Source: Hydrangea macrophylla (Eukaryota; Streptophyta; Magnoliopsida; Cornales; Hydrangeaceae). From it: DNA of 64,000 nucleotides. Positions 58,929-64,000 of this stretch are shown one piece after another. Every line of letters starts with the position of its first letter. Within the stretch, counting starts at the first letter, position 1. Under the pieces are notes generated by a model that ran no database searches, was not told the origin of the DNA, and saw only the letters and a program-made list of their open reading frames with translations. Where the stretch lies: NCBI GenBank assembly GCA_033977485.1, contig CM066984.1, positions 115,003,251-115,067,250 of the forward strand, in the 5' to 3' direction. The position numbers and the translations under genes are program-made.

Positions 58929-59102
58929 GAGTAATGTTATATTTTTTAATTTTTTATTTTAAAATTATTTTTCTAATGATGTGACAATGTAATTAGGTAA
59001 ATAATTTTTAATTAAAATTTTAAATAATTCTACTGTATTAGATCTAATCTTAGTGTCACATTATTTTGTGATAGAAATTTAAAAAGTACTCTAGCATTAC
59101 TC
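58929..59102. mobile_element. GAGTAATG MITE upstream of the ARM gene
   Basis: The ends are GAGTAATGTTATA and the inverse CTCTAGCATTACTC. The flanks GTTTGAAAA (58920-58928) and GTTTGGAAA (59103-59111) form a 9-bp TSD with one mismatch. 174 bp, about 280 bp upstream of the ARM start codon, so it may overlap the promoter. Confidence 0.75.
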
Positions 59103-59111
59103 GTTTGGAAA

Positions 59112-59262
59112 TGGAAAGTTATTTCACCAAACTGAATAAACCAACTGTAGTCGAGTTTAAAGGAAGCCGTTGAAAAAAGCACACACTCTCTCTCTCTCTC
59201 TCTCTCGCTCTAACTGTTGCTTAACGCCACGGCACCCCTCCCACGTTTCCTCTCCACCTTAC

Positions 59263-59303
<41 letters not shown>

Positions 59304-59385
59304 CTCCCAGAGCAGAGTTTCCTTTTAAAGCCTCTCAACTAAGATATTTCTCTCTCTACCCCACCCTTCAGTAATTCCCCAACAC
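59112..59385 (+). promoter_or_regulatory. ARM gene promoter/5' leader with two CT tracts
   Basis: Two (CT)n tracts (about 59186-59206 and 59264-59301) lie in the last 200 bp before the start codon, as is common in plant core promoters and leaders. No clear TATA box was identified. The start context AACACATGG has G at +4. Confidence 0.6.
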
Positions 59386-62300
59386 ATGGATTCACATAGC
59401 CACTCCACCGCCACCGCTGGCACAATTCCGAATACCACCTCCGCCGTCCACCAAACGCTACACCTCATCCAATCGGACGATCCATATTCCAAAATCCATG
59501 CGGCTAGAGAGATCAGACGGCTCACCAAGACCTCTCAGAGGTGTCGGCGGCAGCTCGCCGGCGCCATCAATCCACTCGTCGATATGCTCCGTTCCGACTC
59601 CGTCGAGTCCAACGAGGCCGCCCTTCTCGCCCTCCTCAACCTCGCCGTCAAAGACGAAAAGTAAGTGCTAGTATTATATATATATATATACACACAGATA
59701 TGTACATGCGTATAATTTATATTGATTCAATCGAGTTAAGAGTGTCAAATTGGCTGAATTTTTTTAGTTGTTTGATATGATTATTGTGGCTTGCTTGCTT
59801 CGGATGTTGCTATATTTTCTTTCACTTTCTCGCCTTTTTCTCTTTACACTTTTTCCTCGGATTCATCAATTTGGGAAAGAAAAAATCAAATTATGTTGTG
59901 TTTTTCTTTTGTTTGTTTGCCGACAAAATTAGGGCAGAGAGAAAAAACTATAAACTGAATTTAATTTTGCTTATGTTCGAAAATGATGATGTTCAATTCA
60001 TGTAATTCATATTTTGGCAAAATTAGGGTATTATGTTATTATTTCGATTTTGTTCTATGAAGATGGATGAGTTTGTTCTATGAATCTATTGAGTTTGGTG
60101 CTGAATACTAATTACAATAGGGGGTGATAGAATTACCTTTGACTGATTGATTGATTGATTATATTATTTTGAAATGAAACGGGGGAAGAGTTCAGGGAAT
60201 TCACGTATCATGAGAAAATGGAAGAATATGTTCCGAAATCCAAACCGATTGTTCGGTTTATGTGGTTGGGTCACTTGACTCACCTTACGATTCCGAAAGG
60301 ATAATTTATATTGTTAATTGGAAAGTTTCAGGATGTTGGAGGCATATTTATGTATAATGTTTTACAATTCATGCTTGGCATCTGGTGCTTTAAACTTTGT
60401 TCTTTGCTTGACCGTGCAAAAGTTACTATTATCTTGTCTTAGTCTTCCTTTTCCTTTCTTTTGTTGCTTTTTGTATTGGATTCTCTTTGAAGCTATAACT
60501 CCAAGTTCTGTTGAGCATGAAATTAATTCTATTCCCTGTTTAAAATTTTCTCTTTGGGCGAATTTATTGCTTTGCTAGATACTAATTTCAGAAGGAAGGA
60601 AGATGGAACTTTTATTTGTTTCTCAAAGTAGGTTAATCTAGATAAATTGTGATCGACTTGCAGAAGCAATTGAGAAGAGCATATTGAGGCTGTTTATTTA
60701 AGAAACTAAAACTGTTATTTGTGCCAATTTTTGCTGGGATTAACCCCATAATCTGGTTTACCGGTTGTAAACTTACAGAGAGATGCTTTTCGGGGGTAAA
60801 TGAACTCGTTATTGGAACACTATTATGTTGTTATTTCTCTACTTTTCAAAGTTAAAGATAAGAATTCTCATGTACTAGAAGCTATTGGTACTTATTCCCG
60901 TGTTAATATTGGAGTTTTAGTATGAGCAGTGAGCCATTGATGCCTTACAGTGCCATAAATTAGTGCTTTTTTCCATGTTAGGACAGTTCTTTGGTTGTTG
61001 CTGTCTTTTTTCCTTAGTGGTTGAAGTAGCGAAGTTCGAGTCTGGTAGGTGTTGGTTTGAAATTTCTACAAGTTCTAGGGTTTTCAAGGCTGTAGATAAT
61101 CCACATTGGTGTAAAATGAATTAGTGAGGAAAATGAATTTTTTGGAAGAGCTTTGAACTCTTTTCCCTGCCCCTCTCGCCATCTTTCTTGGAATTTCCCT
61201 TTTCTCTTTCCTTCTTCCATTCCTCTTCACTAAACCCCTTCCCCTCTTTATTTGTTTTACTTTACATTAAACGAAATCTACATTTGATAACTGAAAAATG
61301 TATTCCAAGAAATTTTCGCTAGGTTTTTCAGTGGTAATATTAGCGGAGTTCAATTCATATCAGGTTTATTTATTGGGTAGTTTGAGATTTTAAAGTTCTC
61401 TACAAGTTTTTATGATTCTATGACTGAGATAGCCTTCATTATCTACAATGATTATTGTCCTCCCAGATGAATAATACTCCGTATCTGAAAAAACGTTTTT
61501 TTATTTATTTTTTTTATTTTTTTATTTTTTATTTTTTAAGATCTCATACAAAGTATAGTGGGGCTAGTTCCCTATAGTTCTTCTACATGTCCTATTTTTC
61601 TTCTTATATTCCGAAGTGTAGGGTAGTTTCAGAGGTCTGAAGAAACCAATTGTTTTAGAAAATAGATTGGGCAATTATCGGTAAAGGATATCTTTCTGGC
61701 GGTATTGTTTTCCATTCGACACCATTACTTGTCCTATTTTTCCATGTGATGTTGTTATCATAATGGGCTTTGATCAGCTCATGTTAGCCAATACTTCGCT
61801 TTTTCTATATGCCTCTTCTATTAGAGTATGAATATTGTGTATTTCCATACCTTACCTCCGCAAGCTAGTAGATTTCGTAAACAATAATAATCATACATAT
61901 AGTTGAAGCAAAGAACGAGACTCACTCCAATTTTCTCTACGATTTTCTTTTCAAAATGTGCAGAAATAAGACCAGTATTGTGGAAGCTGGTGCTCTAGAA
62001 CCAATCATCAATTATCTTCAGTCGGAGTGTTCAAATCTGCAGGAGCATGCAACTGCATCTTTGCTCACTCTATCTGCTTCTTCTTTCAACAAGCCAGTCA
62101 TTAGTGCTTCCGGTGCTATTCCTCTTCTTGTGGAAATCCTAAGATATGGGAGCCCACAAGCCAAGATTGACTCCGTATTAGCTCTTTACAACCTCTCTAC
62201 ACACCCTGACGCTCTTACCCTAATTATTGAGGCAGAACCTATTCCTTATATCATTAATTTGCTCAAAACCTGTAAAAAGCATTCAAAAACAGCTGAAAAA

Positions 62301-62813
62301 TGTAGTGCTCTTTTAGAATCTTTGGTGGGTTTTGACGAGGGCAGAATTGCATTGACCTCCGAGGAAGGTGGAATTCTTGCTGTAGTCGAAATTCTGGAAA
62401 GTGGGTCCCTCCAAAGTCGGGAACACGTAGTTGGGACACTTCTGACTATGTGTCAGAGCGACCGATGTAGATATAGGGAACCGATACTTAGAGAAGGTGT
62501 GATCCCTGGTCTTCTCGAGCTCACTGTTCAAGGAACACCTAAGTCTCAGTCGAAAGCCCAAATGCTCTTGAGATTACTGAGAGACTCTCATCCCAGATCG
62601 GAGCTCCAAGCAGACACATTAGAGAACATAGTTTGCAACATTATTTCGCAGATCGACGACGAAGACCAATCTGGGAAAGCAAAGCAGATGCTTGCTGATA
62701 TGGTGCAAGTTAGTATGGAACAGAGCTTGAGACATTTACAACAGAGGGCTCTGGTATGCACCCCAGCTGATCTACCTATTACTACCTGTGCTTCTGAAGT
62801 GTCTTCAAAATGA
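59386..62813 (+). CDS. Armadillo-repeat protein, two exons
   Basis: Exon 1 is 59386-59660 and exon 2 is 61964-62813. The 2303-bp intron is GTAAGT...TGTGCAG. The joined frame is 374 aa, with codon AAA split 2+1 across the junction. Residues about 15-330 form consecutive ARM helices. Visible signatures are NEAALLALLNLAVKDE before the junction, then VEAGALEPI, LQEHATASLLTLSA, ISASGAIPLLVEIL, AKIDSVLALYNLS, ILAVVEILESGS and PGLLELTVQGTPKSQ. There is no U-box, so it resembles the short ARM-only relatives of plant U-box E3 ligases (Arabidopsis At3g01400/At5g58680 type, about 355 aa). The conserved tail LQQRALVCTP...SEVSSK is present. ARM repeats bind partner proteins; the exact partner is unknown. 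The gene looks intact and is the only clear host gene. Its exons are GC-richer than the surroundings. Confidence 0.93.
59661..61963 (+). other. Intron of the ARM gene
   Basis: A 2303-bp GT-AG intron, AT-rich, with a TA microsatellite just inside the donor (about 59675-59690) and a poly(T/A) stretch at 61497-61542. No nested gene is seen. Short open frames inside it (for example 60318-60578) have no recognisable product. Confidence 0.88.
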
Positions 62814-63030
62814 TGTTTTTTGTATCAGTTGTGTTTCTCTCTCTCTCTCTCTCTAAATATGAGCTTGTTGAGATTAAAATTTCCACAGTAGGGGAAAAAA
62901 AAAAAAAACAGATATAGTGATGTATGCCAGTCCAGGCCTTTGTGGTGGTACCAGGTGACTGGGTAACTTGGTAAGTGTTAATAAACTGGAAATTGTAGTT
63001 ATGTAGATGACTTCTGTAAAATAAATGGTG
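62814..63030 (+). terminator. ARM gene 3' UTR and poly(A) signals
   Basis: After the stop there is a (CT)n tract (62836-62853), then AATAAA at 62980-62985 and again at 63020-63025. Either could direct cleavage and polyadenylation. Confidence 0.65.
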
Positions 63031-63624
63031 TTAATTCTACAGCCATGATTTTCAAAGTGGCATTTGGCTCACTGTTATGCTTTATAATTTATTTTTATTT
63101 TTTATTTTCTGGAAAAAGACCTTTCAATTATTGTATGATCTTGACTGGCCATTCTGATTGTATTCTTATATTTATAGCAAAAGATGTGATACCTTGAAAT
63201 CTAATCAATCCGAAAATTTTAATGAGTGATTGATGCTTTGAAACAATCTTGAACCTAGTATATATGTTAGGTTTAGACTTTAGTTGTAAATTAGGTAAAA
63301 CCATTGAATTCTGTGACCCTGACACTCCATGTCATCATGTTGATGCGGTGTAATGTTCCGATAACATGGGGCCGTGTTGGCCACTTAAATTAGGAGGTAT
63401 GACAAGCGGGGAAGGTGTGCCCTGGAAATAGGGGGTCATGATTTATTGTCATTGCTGTTTCATCTTAGTAGTAAGATGGTCACATATTATTGGGACGTTC
63501 CACCACGTCAATATAATGACGTGATGCATGTGACGGGCTTGCTGAATAATTTCTCCTCATGGGTCCATGCGGGGGTTTAAAGTCATAACTAGTAATCTGT
63601 CAAAATTAGAATTTCTGCTCTTAA
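63031..63624. other. Downstream intergenic DNA with inverted-repeat remnant
   Basis: No gene. The part at about 63340-63580 (GGGGGTCATGATTTATTG, CCACCACGTCAATATAATGACG, TGTGACGGGCTTGCTGAAT) resembles the tandem pair at 15530-15765, so it is probably another copy of that dispersed repeat. Confidence 0.5.
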
Positions 63625-64000
63625 GAGCATCCACAATGCATACACTAAATTTATGCAAAACATTTGTTAAAGTTTAGTGTATAGAACTGGGACACTAATA
63701 GTGGTGTTGTAAACTAAAGGGACACACAATACCGCATAGAGTCACACGGCATACATAATGCCGCACAACACTCATACGGCACACACAAAGCCATTTGGGA
63801 GTGTGTGAGTGTTTGCACCATAACAAAAAAAAAAAAAAGCCAAACGACAGACTGTGACATTTAGACACCGCACCATACAGTGTGTACCATTTGGGAGATA
63901 ATTGAGCGTGACACAGCACAGTGTGTACCATGTGGGAGTGACATTGCTTTGTGTGTGCCGTGTAGTTTTTCACGGCACACTCAGTGCGTAGCCCTCGTAT
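63625..64000. mobile_element. MITE-like element cut by the window end
   Basis: It starts GAGCATCCACAATGCA, a common MITE start in plants. Segments around 63776-63815 (CGGCACACACAAAGCC, GGGAGTGTG) recur inverted at 63933-63963 (GGGAGTGACATTGC, TTTGTGTGTGCCGTG). The right terminus is outside the window. Confidence 0.5.

Noticed and set aside
60318..60578. 86-codon open frame in the ARM gene intron
   Set aside because: It lies within a well-bounded GT-AG intron, is Cys/Leu-rich without domain, and has no sign of an extra exon that keeps the ARM frame.

Overview
The window looks like a gene-poor, repeat-rich piece of a flowering-plant (probably eudicot) nuclear chromosome. The signs are AT-rich DNA, GT-AG introns, plant LTR retrotransposons primed by initiator tRNA-Met, CACTA, hAT, Harbinger-like and Mutator-like elements, and one plant armadillo-repeat gene. 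I cannot name the species.

Only one ordinary host gene is convincing. It is a two-exon ARM-repeat protein gene on the + strand (59386-62813), 374 aa after splicing, with a CT-rich leader and a poly(A) signal. Nearly all of the rest is nested mobile DNA, which I resolved from TG...CA termini, target-site duplications (TSDs), terminal inverted repeats (TIRs) and copies elsewhere in the window that act as empty-site references.

Layout: (1) 1-13540: an H-family LTR, H1. LTR D is inserted in it (4077-13220), a CACTA transposon in D (4518-11571), and LTR E in the CACTA (5149-7364). The CACTA keeps two exons of a degraded C48 (Ulp1-like) protease. (2) 13541-18810: MITEs and inverted-repeat DNA elements. 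(3) 18811-24128: a 9-bp-TSD MITE split by a long solo LTR, J, which is itself split by a hAT element. (4) 25759-30674: LTR A, containing LTR B of the same family. (5) 30990-35038: the block M1 and solo LTR F. (6) 36637-42605: a hAT MITE, a minisatellite with purine-rich spacers, and H2 with LTR C inside. (7) 42894-51740: a hAT element and block M2 (a paralogue of M1), interrupted by solo LTR U and by the gag-only copia-like element T, the one element with both LTRs. (8) 51740-55798: H3, interrupted by solo LTR L and followed by a primer-binding site and a broken gag. (9) 55799-59385: MITE-rich intergenic DNA. (10) The ARM gene and its downstream repeats.

The observation I rate highest cuts across these elements. 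Unrelated LTRs (T, A/B/C, D, E, J, L, more loosely U, H1 and a fragment near 25.0 kb) each hold a GC-rich cassette of short palindromes, usually in pairs. The motif differs between elements, but the start-to-start spacing is almost always 20-22 bp. Within one family the motif can be replaced (B against A and C) while the spacing stays. The same motif can also occur in unrelated families (CAGTCGACTG in D and T). I have no established name or function for this.
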